NCBI GenBank assembly: GCA_039794405.1
Contig: JBDIVL010000004.1
Coordinates: forward strand, 1 to 64,000
Direction of reading: 5' to 3'
Origin: JBDIVL01 sp039794405
GTDB lineage: Bacteria > Planctomycetota > Brocadiia > Brocadiales > Brocadiaceae
DNA length: 64,000 nt
Numbering within the stretch: position 1 is the first letter of the stretch; every line of letters begins with the position of its first letter. This document shows positions 36,775-45,432 of the stretch, one piece after another. Both the position numbers and the translations under genes were made by a program. A model generated the notes under the pieces. It worked only from the letters and a program-made list of their open reading frames with translations, was not told the origin of the DNA and did no database searches.

Positions 36775-37416
36775 ATGCATATAAAATATTTTTCTTTTAT
36801 CCTTGCGATGACCTTGGGTATCATTCCCCAGCTTTCTGCTACAAGTGTCATCGCTGGTGGAAAATACAGTGTAACCGGAACTTATGTAGAGGGATGTGAT
36901 TGTAATGTACCTTGTCCCTGTGAAATTACCAATTCCGAAACTGGCTGTCAATCTGTATCTGCAATGTCACTGAAAAATGGAAATTTTATGGGTACCGACT
37001 TGTCCGGGGCAGAAATTGTTGTGGTATCCAAATATCCTGAATGGGTCCGTATTTATATTGATGCAAAGAATGATAAACAAAAAAATGCTTCCGTTGAGTT
37101 TGCAAAAGAAATTTACGGTGACCGCGGAAAAATCGAGGCGATTAATAATGCCAAAATTGATCTTTCTGAAAAGGATAATAATTTTATTGTTAAGGTCGAT
37201 GATGGCAAGGTTATGCAACTAACAACACAACCAATTTTGGGTGGAGACAAGACGACTCCAATTACTTATACAAATACCAGTAGTAAATTAACCCCTGTCT
37301 TTATGCAGGCAAGGGTTATTTCATGCAATTTTAGCGATGGAGAACGTCAATTCGAACTGAAAGGGAGTAACTCTTTCTTTAACACAAACATGAAGAGCAA
37401 AGGTTCTTTTGAATGA
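36775..37416 (+). CDS. Exported DUF1326 protein
   Basis: 213 residues with a signal peptide (MHIKYFSFILAMTLGIIPQL...IAGG). The DUF1326 hallmark GTYVEGCDCNVPCPC follows directly, with a further Cys in ETGCQS and one near the C terminus (RVISCNF). Function unknown; the Cys cluster suggests metal or thiol chemistry. GAGGAGGAC precedes ATG 36775. A longer Shine-Dalgarno-like AAAGGAGGTGAT at 36662-36673 is not followed by a start codon. Confidence 0.78.
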   Translation: MHIKYFSFILAMTLGIIPQLSATSVIAGGKYSVTGTYVEGCDCNVPCPCEITNSETGCQSVSAMSLKNGNFMGTDLSGAEIVVVSKYPEWVRIYIDAKNDKQKNASVEFAKEIYGDRGKIEAINNAKIDLSEKDNNFIVKVDDGKVMQLTTQPILGGDKTTPITYTNTSSKLTPVFMQARVISCNFSDGERQFELKGSNSFFNTNMKSKGSFE

Positions 37417-37524
37417 TCTCTGGTTTGTTAAATAATTTTGTCTGCATCATTAAAAACGTTAGTGATCATCAGGTAATCATTCGTGGTATTCCGAAATAAA
37501 AGAAGATCTTTTTATATGTCAGTA

Positions 37525-37558
37525 AAAAAACCCGTTCTCTTCTGAGGATGGGTTTTTT
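37525..37558. terminator. Bidirectional Rho-independent terminator
   Basis: AAAAAACCCGTTCTC, loop TTCT, GAGGATGGGTTTTTT: a 15-pair stem (with G-T pairs) and A/T runs on both sides. It separates the DUF1326 gene (+) from trmO (-). Confidence 0.85.
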
Positions 37559-37582
37559 ACTATTGAGGTACCGTGTGAAGAG

Positions 37583-37669
37583 GGGTGGCACTGTCAAGCT
37601 ATAGTATCCAAGCGATGAAACCGAACAGTATTTTAGATGGGGTGGCACGGACAAACTTGTTTGTCCGTG
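37583..37669. repeat. Family B repeat, copy 4 (composite)
   Basis: GGGTGGCACTGTCAAGCT on the left, the AGTATCCAAGCGATGAAACC module shared with 30880-30915, then a full hairpin GGGTGGCACGGACAAACTTG continuing TTTGTCCGTG. Lies between the terminator and trmO. Confidence 0.65.
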
Positions 37670-37736
37670 ATGGTGTAATCAAATCCTAGTTCATTTTATT
37701 CGATTTCATCTATTGGATGCTATAATTTATCACAAG

Positions 37737-38222
37737 TTATTCTGTAAATCTTCCATCATCTTTTGTTGCTGGAAGCTTGTCTATATTTTGTTCAATCCAC
37801 CCAACCTTTTTTCCTTTTCTTACATCAAATGCCGGTACATATGGTTTGATATCAAGAAGGGGGGTTCCATCTATAATATCTATATCTTGAATGTGAAGTA
37901 CTGTACCTTCAACCTCAATAAGACGCACAATAGAGATGCCTATCGGATTTGGTCTGCATGGGGCCCGTGTTGAAAAGATACCGCGAATCTCAGTATCCAG
38001 GTAGGGTTTCACTTGTAAAGACGACTTTCCGGCTAAATGAAAATGGTATATCAAAATGATATGAGAAAAACCTTCTATATCTTTTAACCCCTCTGCATAT
38101 TCCTGAAATACCTCAACGGTACCTTTTATATCCTTTGCAGCTATGGATTGTATGGGTGTTCCTCTGGGTTCTTTGAACTGAGAATGAATAATTCCTATTG
38201 GTTTATATTTTATCTTTTTCAA
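37737..38222 (-). CDS. trmO: tRNA (adenine37-N6)-methyltransferase TrmO-like
   Basis: 161 residues, the beta-barrel SAM enzyme methylating t6A37 of tRNA-Thr. Motifs: YKPIGIIHSQFKEPRGTPIQ, the conserved GFSHIILIYHFH, and STRAPCRPNPIGISIV; it ends ..DIDIIDGTPLLDIKPYVP. It is shorter than E. coli TrmO because it lacks the C-terminal domain, as in many bacteria and archaea. Confidence 0.88.
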   Translation of the reverse strand: MKKIKYKPIGIIHSQFKEPRGTPIQSIAAKDIKGTVEVFQEYAEGLKDIEGFSHIILIYHFHLAGKSSLQVKPYLDTEIRGIFSTRAPCRPNPIGISIVRLIEVEGTVLHIQDIDIIDGTPLLDIKPYVPAFDVRKGKKVGWIEQNIDKLPATKDDGRFTE

Positions 38223-38397
38223 GAATTATTTTTAATTATTTGAGAATTTAATGGGATAATTTAATAAAGCTTTTTAATTCTGATCAAAGTATAATGCGTT
38301 CAAATAGCTATTTTAATCTTATTTCTGAAACTTAACCATATTGAAAATTCCAAAAAGATTGAATAGCATAAAATAGCAAAAGTTAAAAATCCAGCCG

Positions 38398-39150
38398 GTG
38401 AAAAAAGGTACTGTTATGCTTATCCTATGGGTTATACTTTTCAGTTTACTGGGAAGCATCTTTTCAATGAGTGGAGCGGCTTTGCTTCTGATTTTCCCCG
38501 AAGGAGTGAGAAGAATAGTTACTCCCTATCTGGTTAGTTACGCCGTTGGTACCTTACTCGGTGCCGCTTTTTTGGGAATACTACCAAGCGCACTTAAGCA
38601 TACTTCATCCTTCATAATACTGGCATCAGTACTTACAGGAATAATCTTCTTTTTTTTACTGGAAAAACTGGTAATCTGGCGCCACTGCCATATAAAAGAA
38701 TGTGAAGTACATGGTACTGCAGGTCCCCTTATTCTCTCTGGAGATGCCTTCCATAATTTTGTTGACGGGATAGTTATTGCAGCAGCTTTTCTTACCTCAT
38801 TTCCGCTGGGGGTTGCAACGACAGTTGCGGTAATCGCACATGAAATTCCACAGGAAATAGGGGACTTTGCAATTCTCCTTGATAACGGCTATTCAAAGCG
38901 GAGGGCCTTTCTTTACAATCTCCTTTCTTCAATACCTACATTACCAGGAGCAATGCTTGCCTATGTTTTCTTAAAGACATCGGAAGCGATTGTACCGTAT
39001 ATCCTTGCCTTCTCTGCCTCCAGTTTTATTTATATTGCAACTGCTGATCTTATTCCAAGACTCAATCAGAAGATTGGTATCGGAGTAAGCACAAGACAAT
39101 TCATTCTCATTCTTGCTGGAATAGGAACTATTTTATTGTTTAAATTGTAA
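38398..39150 (+). CDS. ZIP-family divalent metal transporter
   Basis: 250 residues, about eight membrane helices. Helix 4 has DAFHNFVDG and helix 5 HEIPQEIGDF, the paired metal site of ZIP proteins; a cytoplasmic loop has HCHIKECEVHG, likely metal-binding. Takes up zinc, iron or similar ions. GTG 38398 opens the frame; ATG 38416 is a reasonable alternative start, eight bases after AAAAAAGG. Confidence 0.85.
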   Translation: MKKGTVMLILWVILFSLLGSIFSMSGAALLLIFPEGVRRIVTPYLVSYAVGTLLGAAFLGILPSALKHTSSFIILASVLTGIIFFFLLEKLVIWRHCHIKECEVHGTAGPLILSGDAFHNFVDGIVIAAAFLTSFPLGVATTVAVIAHEIPQEIGDFAILLDNGYSKRRAFLYNLLSSIPTLPGAMLAYVFLKTSEAIVPYILAFSASSFIYIATADLIPRLNQKIGIGVSTRQFILILAGIGTILLFKL

Positions 39151-39153
39151 TAG

Positions 39154-39207
39154 AGGATAAGTAAAGAAATCAACGAGTTTATGAAGAAACAGGAAAAGGA
39201 TGTTTAA
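39154..39207 (+). pseudogene. Remnant of the 3' end of a DUF4878-like gene
   Basis: 54 bases matching 29088-29141 at 52 positions, including the stop codon; it encodes R-ISKEINEFMKKQEKDV-stop against R-LSKEINEFMKKQENDV-stop. It sits between the ZIP gene and the stop of the convergent gene and cannot be expressed as a protein. It implies a lost second copy or a partial duplication. Confidence 0.8.
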
Positions 39208-41837
39208 TTTTGTATATTGGATTGGGTGATGAGGCTCAGGATTTCCTTTTTCAAGTATTCAGTTTTTTCTCTGGACTGATTTATTCTTACGGGAATCAAG
39301 CCACGGATATTACCAAATAATCTCATTGATTCCCGTTCATCGATAATACTCATATAGGCATTTACTGCTTTCTCGTAATAATCTACCTGCTCTTCCTCAT
39401 ACAATAAGCCCAGCTCTTCATACAAATTACCAATGCGATACTGTGCATTAACCGGTGTTATTCCTTCAAACTTTTCCACGATCTCATGAAAAAATGTTAC
39501 TGCTTTTTCATAATACAATTTTGCCCCACAGTCGTCTCCCTCATCATAAAGCGCTAAACCAACATAATGATAAGCCTCCGCCACTGCATAGAAATGTTCC
39601 TGAGTTTCTTCTTTATATCCCTCTCTGAGTTCTTCCAGCATATTCTTATACCTTTTTTCCATTGCCTCTACAAGGCTTATACTTAAGGGGACATTGGCAT
39701 CTTCCAGCTCATTTTGGCTTTCCACCTTCACACTGGGAAGAAGCAATTTTGACAGACTTTCTGAATATAGTCCCATAACAAAATACAGCTCACCCACCGA
39801 ACGAAATTTTTTGTGTATTTTCCTATAGTCCAGAATAAGATGTATTTCCTCTTCTTTTATTCCGAATTCTTTCTGTAAAAATGCAGAGAGTTCGGTCTCA
39901 TTCGCCCGATTCAATTTCCTGTATAATCTTAACAGTTTGATAAGCACAGCCAGCTTGTAGGAGGGCTTTTCTCCGTGTAACACAGTTCTCCTGAAAAAAA
40001 TAAGCCACGGTTCTCTGCAGGAAAAATTCAAAACGCCTTCATTCTTATAAAAAATCTCCAGGGCGGTTCCCAGTTTTTTGCTTTTCCAGTCTCGGGACTC
40101 TTGATAATTAAATTCCAGGTATTTTTTATCAATTCGCTGAAAATACTCTTCTGTCATATCTTTCATCTGGATAATGTTTATCTTACGATAGAGTTTTAAT
40201 TCATGCGGGCTGTATTTTAAAGCCTTTCCATAATATGTAAGAGCAATTTCATACTGTTGTCTGCGATAATTCTTGTCTCCGAGGTATTCACAAAATCTTT
40301 TGACCATTCTCCATGATCTTAGTCCGGTATCACTTCTGTCGTCTAAATAGAATAATTTTTTAAAATGTGCAATCACCTGTTCCGGTGATTGCATGAATCC
40401 GTTTGTCAAAGAATCTAATCCTTCAACATATTCATAAATTAAATTACATCCCCGCAGGAAATCCTTATCAACGTCCTTGCTGTCAAGAGATTTCAGTAAG
40501 CATTCTTTTGCTTTTTGGTACATTCCAAATTCGGCGTAAGCATTTCCCAATCGAACGAGGATGTTTTCGGCCGTCCTGTCCTGTCTCTCTTCCCTGATCT
40601 TATATTGCTTCAGGTATTTGCCGATCGCCGTCCTGTATAAAACAGGAACGATTTCTAATTTATTTTCTGCAATCCGGACTACATGGACCGTTACATCTCC
40701 TGTTTCCGGATTTAATTTTACTCCCGGAGCTTCTTTTCCATCCGGCAGACGAACCCATGGATTGTTTTTAATAATACTAGCAGTGAAAACCAGGTTTTTG
40801 CCCCGAGCCAGGTCTTTTGACGTCCAGATTTTATTCCAGGGTATTTCACCTTCTTTTTCTGTACCGGGCTTTACTAGCTTAAAATTTCTTAAGATATCTA
40901 TCTCGTTTTTCTTAAAAAGATCCCAATTATGTAAAACCTCCAGCATTTTTTCATTCTGTGCCACGCTGGCTGGCAACAGCCTCAAGCTCATCTCACCCCC
41001 TAATTCCTCAACGATCATTGCGCTGAGCACTGCCTCGGGAATACCGCCTACCCCGATAATCATATCAATTTCGTTCCTTGTCGCTGAAAAGGTAGGTGTA
41101 AGGTCGTCATCTTTTACAAGGATCACCTGGGCCCCGAGGTTCTTTATTGTTTTGACAAGTCCATCATGCCTTGGTCTGTCCAAAACAACAATTTTCATTT
41201 TCTGAATTTCTTCATGAATAGTATTCAGTGATATTTCTTTTCTACTGCCCTTTAATGTATTTTCGGCCATAAGACTCAGGTTTTTTGTAATGTTCTGAGT
41301 CACGGTGACGCCGGCGCCTTTATACTTACTTCCGACGATTGTCTTGATCCCATACATATCAGGAGAATTGAACAGTCCTCCCCTTTCGCTGTACCCAACT
41401 GCGAAAATCGTTCCCCCCTTTAATTTCTGATCGACTATGCATCGGTCGTTTTCAAAAGCGCTCAGTACAATATCTACTTCATTACCTCCGTCTCCCGTTG
41501 CGGTACCAAATTCCTCCCCTATATAGAGCATTGGCATATCTTTCCGTTCACCTTCTGCGTTCACTACATATGCCTTCCACCAGTTAAAACTGTTGTAAAT
41601 ATGTCTGAGCCAACCGACGGACATAACCCTTGCCCTGAAGATATTAAAATCCTCGCCATTTGAGCTGAAATACCTTAAGGACTTAGCGGCAACAACACCA
41701 ACCGGGTGGCGCAGTTCATTCCTGTTTGCCAGTTTAAGACCCTGGCCGGAAATCTTCAAATGGTATTCTTCAGGAATATATGCCTCCGTAATGTAAGGGT
41801 CGTCTATTCTCTTAGAATCAAAACCGTCGTCTTTCAT
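39204..41837 (-). CDS. GlpX-like (class II FBPase) domain fused to TPR repeats; catalytic motifs altered
   Basis: About 877 residues. The N-terminal half follows fructose-1,6-bisphosphatase GlpX: PMLYIGEEFGT, NSPDMYGIKTIVG, RPRHDGLVKTIKNLGAQV, the sugar-binding IIGVGGIPEAVLSAM, GGEMSLRLLP and DLARGKNLVFTAS. But the family's DPxEGT metal/catalytic stretch reads SAFEND and the early Asp-Gly is absent, so phosphatase activity is doubtful. From about residue 410 come tetratricopeptide repeats (LVRLGNAYAEFGMYQKAKE; ALTYYGKALKYSP; YYEKAVTFFHEI). ATG 41837 is preferred to TTG 41849. No signal peptide. Probably a cytosolic sensor or scaffold. Confidence 0.75.
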   Translation of the reverse strand: MKDDGFDSKRIDDPYITEAYIPEEYHLKISGQGLKLANRNELRHPVGVVAAKSLRYFSSNGEDFNIFRARVMSVGWLRHIYNSFNWWKAYVVNAEGERKDMPMLYIGEEFGTATGDGGNEVDIVLSAFENDRCIVDQKLKGGTIFAVGYSERGGLFNSPDMYGIKTIVGSKYKGAGVTVTQNITKNLSLMAENTLKGSRKEISLNTIHEEIQKMKIVVLDRPRHDGLVKTIKNLGAQVILVKDDDLTPTFSATRNEIDMIIGVGGIPEAVLSAMIVEELGGEMSLRLLPASVAQNEKMLEVLHNWDLFKKNEIDILRNFKLVKPGTEKEGEIPWNKIWTSKDLARGKNLVFTASIIKNNPWVRLPDGKEAPGVKLNPETGDVTVHVVRIAENKLEIVPVLYRTAIGKYLKQYKIREERQDRTAENILVRLGNAYAEFGMYQKAKECLLKSLDSKDVDKDFLRGCNLIYEYVEGLDSLTNGFMQSPEQVIAHFKKLFYLDDRSDTGLRSWRMVKRFCEYLGDKNYRRQQYEIALTYYGKALKYSPHELKLYRKINIIQMKDMTEEYFQRIDKKYLEFNYQESRDWKSKKLGTALEIFYKNEGVLNFSCREPWLIFFRRTVLHGEKPSYKLAVLIKLLRLYRKLNRANETELSAFLQKEFGIKEEEIHLILDYRKIHKKFRSVGELYFVMGLYSESLSKLLLPSVKVESQNELEDANVPLSISLVEAMEKRYKNMLEELREGYKEETQEHFYAVAEAYHYVGLALYDEGDDCGAKLYYEKAVTFFHEIVEKFEGITPVNAQYRIGNLYEELGLLYEEEQVDYYEKAVNAYMSIIDERESMRLFGNIRGLIPVRINQSREKTEYLKKEILSLITQSNIQN

Positions 41838-42136
41838 AAACACAAACAAACCTTCATTCCATTATTAAGAATTTATGAACTTTTTCTTACGGAAAAAACT
41901 CCAACCTATCATAAATCTTATAATAACTTAAATCCATAATATACTAAGTATACGATGTCTTCTTCTTTAGATCAAAAATTCTTTTGCCTGTTTTATAAAG
42001 AATTACACAATATATCTATTGAACTTTTCCATGCACCCTGTTATATTATCGCCGCAGATTTTATCCTTACCGTAGATAAAAAGACAGCACTTTTTCTTTA
42101 CAGATCATTGTCTCTTCTTCGCATCTTTATGAAATT

Positions 42137-43507
42137 ATGCCTGATATAACAGAAATAGTTTGGCTTGTTGTTGCAGTAATAGGCGGTATTTTGACCGGGG
42201 CCGTTATCTACTGGCTTATCAGCAGATCGCGCATGGCGGTGCTCAATGAACGCCTTGCCGGGACTCAGCAGGAGCTGATAAATATGCGGGCCGCTCTGGA
42301 TCAGAAGAATGAGGAAACTTCCAGGCTTAATCAATCAGTTGTCCGCCTGGAGACTACCCTTATCCATGAACGCAAGGCGGCCGATGAGAAAATTGCCATC
42401 CTCGATGACGCTGCCCTGAAATTGAGTAATGCCTTTAAAGCGCTTTCGTCAGAGGCACTCAAGAGTAATAATCAATCCTTTCTCGATCTGGCAAAAGCTA
42501 CTCTTGAGAAATATCAAATTGAGGCGAAGGGCGATCTCGATCAGAGACAAAAAGCGGTTGAAAATCTTGTTGTACCTATCAGGCAGTCGCTGGAAAAGGT
42601 AGACACCCAGATCCGTGAATTAGAAATAGCACGCCAGCAGGCGTACGGAAGTCTGACAGAGCAGGTGAAATCCCTTATTTTAACGCAAGAGAAATTGCAA
42701 TTGGAGACAGGGAACCTGGTCAAGGCACTCCGGACACCAACAGTACGGGGGAACTGGGGGGAAATACAATTAAAGCGGGTTGTCGAGATTGCCGGCATGC
42801 TGGAATATTGTGATTTCTATCAGCAGCAGACAATAACAACGGAAGACGGAAGACTAAGACCCGACGTCCTTGTTCGTTTGCCTGGAGGAAAAAACATCGT
42901 TGTCGATGCCAAAGTCCCTCTTCAAGCCTATCTCGATGCACTGGAAAATACAAATGATGATCAGCGTTTGTCGAAACTGAAGGATCATGCACAACAGGTT
43001 CGGTCTCACATCACAAAATTGAGTGCCAAATCCTACTGGGATCAATTTCAACCCACGCCTGAATTTGTAATCCTCTTTCTCCCCGGCGAGATATTCTTTA
43101 GCACCGCACTCGAACATGACCCCTCACTTATTGAGGAAGGTGTAAAACAGCGTGTTATTCTGGCAACACCAACGACCCTCATTGCACTTCTCCGCGCAGT
43201 CCATTATGGCTGGCGGCAGGAACAGATTGCCGAGAATGCCCAGCGGATCAGTGAACTCGGACAGGAACTCCATGAGCGTATTGCCACGATGGTCGAACAT
43301 CTTACTAAACTCGGTGGCTCACTCGGAAAAGCAGTAGAATCATTTAATTCGGCTGTGGCATCATTTGAAGGGCGTGTACTCCCTTTTGCCCGGAAATTCA
43401 AACTGCTGGGGGCCGGAGGTAAGAAAGAAATCGAAGAACTTAATCCCCTCGATAAAAACACCAGAATCCCTGCACAAGCGAAAGAAAAACACGAAACAAC
43501 CACCTAG
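42137..43507 (+). CDS. rmuC: DNA recombination protein RmuC homologue
   Basis: 456 residues. N-terminal membrane helix (about 5-24), a long coiled coil (about 30-195), then the RmuC core with LRTPTVRGNWGEIQLKRVVE, LRPDVLVRLPGGKNIVVDAK, FLPGEIFFSTALEHDP and RVILATPTTLIALLRAVHYG, a nuclease-like fold with conserved acidic and Lys residues. It is thought to limit inversions at short inverted repeats, which is of note in this repeat-rich DNA. No clear Shine-Dalgarno; the 41838-42136 gap shows nothing else. Confidence 0.9.
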   Translation: MPDITEIVWLVVAVIGGILTGAVIYWLISRSRMAVLNERLAGTQQELINMRAALDQKNEETSRLNQSVVRLETTLIHERKAADEKIAILDDAALKLSNAFKALSSEALKSNNQSFLDLAKATLEKYQIEAKGDLDQRQKAVENLVVPIRQSLEKVDTQIRELEIARQQAYGSLTEQVKSLILTQEKLQLETGNLVKALRTPTVRGNWGEIQLKRVVEIAGMLEYCDFYQQQTITTEDGRLRPDVLVRLPGGKNIVVDAKVPLQAYLDALENTNDDQRLSKLKDHAQQVRSHITKLSAKSYWDQFQPTPEFVILFLPGEIFFSTALEHDPSLIEEGVKQRVILATPTTLIALLRAVHYGWRQEQIAENAQRISELGQELHERIATMVEHLTKLGGSLGKAVESFNSAVASFEGRVLPFARKFKLLGAGGKKEIEELNPLDKNTRIPAQAKEKHETTT

Positions 43508-43640
43508 CGCAACGGAACCACAATCGGGGTCTTTGTTATGGGGTAATGCTGCTGCTGTGAGAACCCCCAATACTCTATAGAATTTTGAGTAACTACTTTA
43601 CAGAGTGATACGATAAATCCCGTCAGACATGACCGCATCT

Positions 43641-44705
43641 TTATAGAGTAATTTCTAAAAATTCAATATTGTTTTTATCATAAATACCCAGCCCTTTCTT
43701 TCCTGCCGTAGTAATATGCTTTGCCTTGTGAGACTCTGGCATGTAATTGTTTTCTTTGCGTTTTTTATCAATAATATCAAGTCCGACTCTGTCGATAGCG
43801 ACAGGGTCTGTACCGAAGAACAACCGTTCTTCCTTCCAGATCGTCTTTGGTTTCATATCTACAGGCCCATCAGCAAAAGAAGCCTGTAAGGCGTCTAGAA
43901 CGTGTAAGCGAATTTTATCTTTGACGGCAGGGTGGGCATAAATTTCGGCGGTAGCCGGATCACAAAAATATGGGGATGGGTGAAATCTTGCGGTATTATT
44001 TACAACACCAAAGGCGATGTTTTTCAGGCACAAGCTTACCCCCGCAATCCCATGGTTTTTCATAACGGGGACATTTATTATCGCCGTTACTTGTTGTGTA
44101 ACAATGTTGCTAAAGAGTGATCGGGTATCAGTCTCCTGACGCAGGGTTGGATCATCGTCCTCTGACTCGTAATACGATCCTTTATCATATCCGGTTGTTT
44201 TCTCAGTACCATAGCAGCGAATCCCGCTACTTCCCTTATTTAAGCTATAACCGGCAGAAGTTAAATGGTCTTCAAAGCGATCCCATACGATGATATTGTT
44301 TTCTTTCACCCCGGCAGCGACTAAACCGATGATAATGGCATGAACGACTTCAGGACGTGTAGAGAACTTTTTTCCCGCAATCGGATTGACTTTGATTCCT
44401 ACGGTGTCTTTTGGACTAAAAAAGTTACGCCACGCCTCAGCAGTCATTTTTTTTCCTGAAAGGGCAAACATCCCTTCGTCCATCATTTTTTGCACTGTCT
44501 TTTGGTCGGGTTTACCGCTGTTCATAATCCCCTTATTTTTAACACCAATTACCTTACTCTTATGAGTGGCAGGAGACTGCTCATCAGAGCCGAAGGTAGA
44601 TTGCAAACTTCCCAGGTATTCCATACCGATTCCGGTACTAACAACGCCCAGGGTGGTATATTTCAAAAAATCCCTCCGCGAGAGATAATTATCTTCTCTA
44701 CCCAT
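43641..44705 (-). CDS. Tat-exported DUF362 protein
   Basis: 354 residues with a twin-arginine signal, SRRDFLK at 9-15 and a hydrophobic stretch to about 30. The DUF362 body follows: VGIKVNPIAG, NNIIVWDR, INVPVMKNHGIAGVSLCLKN and FFGTDPVAIDRVG. Tat export suggests a cofactor bound before export. Function unknown. AAGGAGGT precedes ATG 44705. Confidence 0.85.
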   Translation of the reverse strand: MGREDNYLSRRDFLKYTTLGVVSTGIGMEYLGSLQSTFGSDEQSPATHKSKVIGVKNKGIMNSGKPDQKTVQKMMDEGMFALSGKKMTAEAWRNFFSPKDTVGIKVNPIAGKKFSTRPEVVHAIIIGLVAAGVKENNIIVWDRFEDHLTSAGYSLNKGSSGIRCYGTEKTTGYDKGSYYESEDDDPTLRQETDTRSLFSNIVTQQVTAIINVPVMKNHGIAGVSLCLKNIAFGVVNNTARFHPSPYFCDPATAEIYAHPAVKDKIRLHVLDALQASFADGPVDMKPKTIWKEERLFFGTDPVAIDRVGLDIIDKKRKENNYMPESHKAKHITTAGKKGLGIYDKNNIEFLEITL

Positions 44706-44732
44706 AGTTTTTACCTCCTTCTTATTTTACCG

Positions 44733-44859
44733 GTAGCTACTCAGGCACAGAGGAATGACAAGAGGTTAAGGAGTCCGAAAGTATGGCAGAAATCAATAGT
44801 TTCATAAATGGATTGGACAAAACAATGAGGTTTTTGTGTCTTTGTACCCGAGCAGCTAC
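44733..44859. mobile_element. 127-base element with 20-base terminal inverted repeats
   Basis: Left end GTAGCTACTCAGGCACAGAG and right end CTTTGTACCCGAGCAGCTAC are complementary at 16 of 20 positions. No frame inside. A candidate MITE; the rest of the gap up to the tRNA shows nothing. Confidence 0.45.
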
Positions 44860-45015
44860 GAAAGTTTTATTTTTGTTATCATAGCGATAACGATTCGAAA
44901 GCTGATTCTAGCCGAAGAGATGGTTTTTGTCAAAGGGCATTTTAACGTGGTAAATTAACAGATTATTTTTGATGGAATTTAACATCATTTTTTCATAAAA
45001 TAATGCTTCATGATT

Positions 45016-45091
45016 GGGCGCTTGGCTCAGCGGCTAGAGCACTTGCTTCACACGCAAGGGATCAGTGGTTCGAATCCACTAGCGCCCACCA
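45016..45091 (+). tRNA. tRNA-Val(CAC)
   Basis: Acceptor stem GGGCGCT/AGCGCCC, D arm GCTCAGCGGCTAGAGC, anticodon stem-loop CTTGC-TTCACAC-GCAAG with anticodon CAC, T arm GTGG-TTCGAAT-CCAC, discriminator A and an encoded CCA end. The 341 bases after it (45092-45432) show no gene or repeat. Confidence 0.96.
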
Positions 45092-45432
45092 TCTATCACA
45101 TCAATATTTCTCTGAAAATAGTACTTGAAAATTTCCTGGTTTTGTGTATCATTCCTTCTCAGTTTTTAAAGAACAAATGTTTACTGTCTTTGTTTGACCT
45201 TTGCCTCATAAATACCGCAATAGATAAGGAATACTTTGTAAAATACCTGTTCTTATTTCCATTAACTGCGCAATACTTTCATTAAGTTGTTTGCCAGCAG
45301 ACCATGTATTCAAAAAATTTTGTTGTATTTCTTCAAATAGTACCTTTCATTTTATCCTGCTGTTTACCATGACTCTCAACTGTATGCCTTAACCACTAGC
45401 ACAGACAAATAAAATAAGCGGAATAGCCGTCC

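Noticed and set aside
41955..42149. 64-codon frame upstream of rmuC
   Set aside because: No ribosome site, overlaps the rmuC start in another frame and has no recognisable features.
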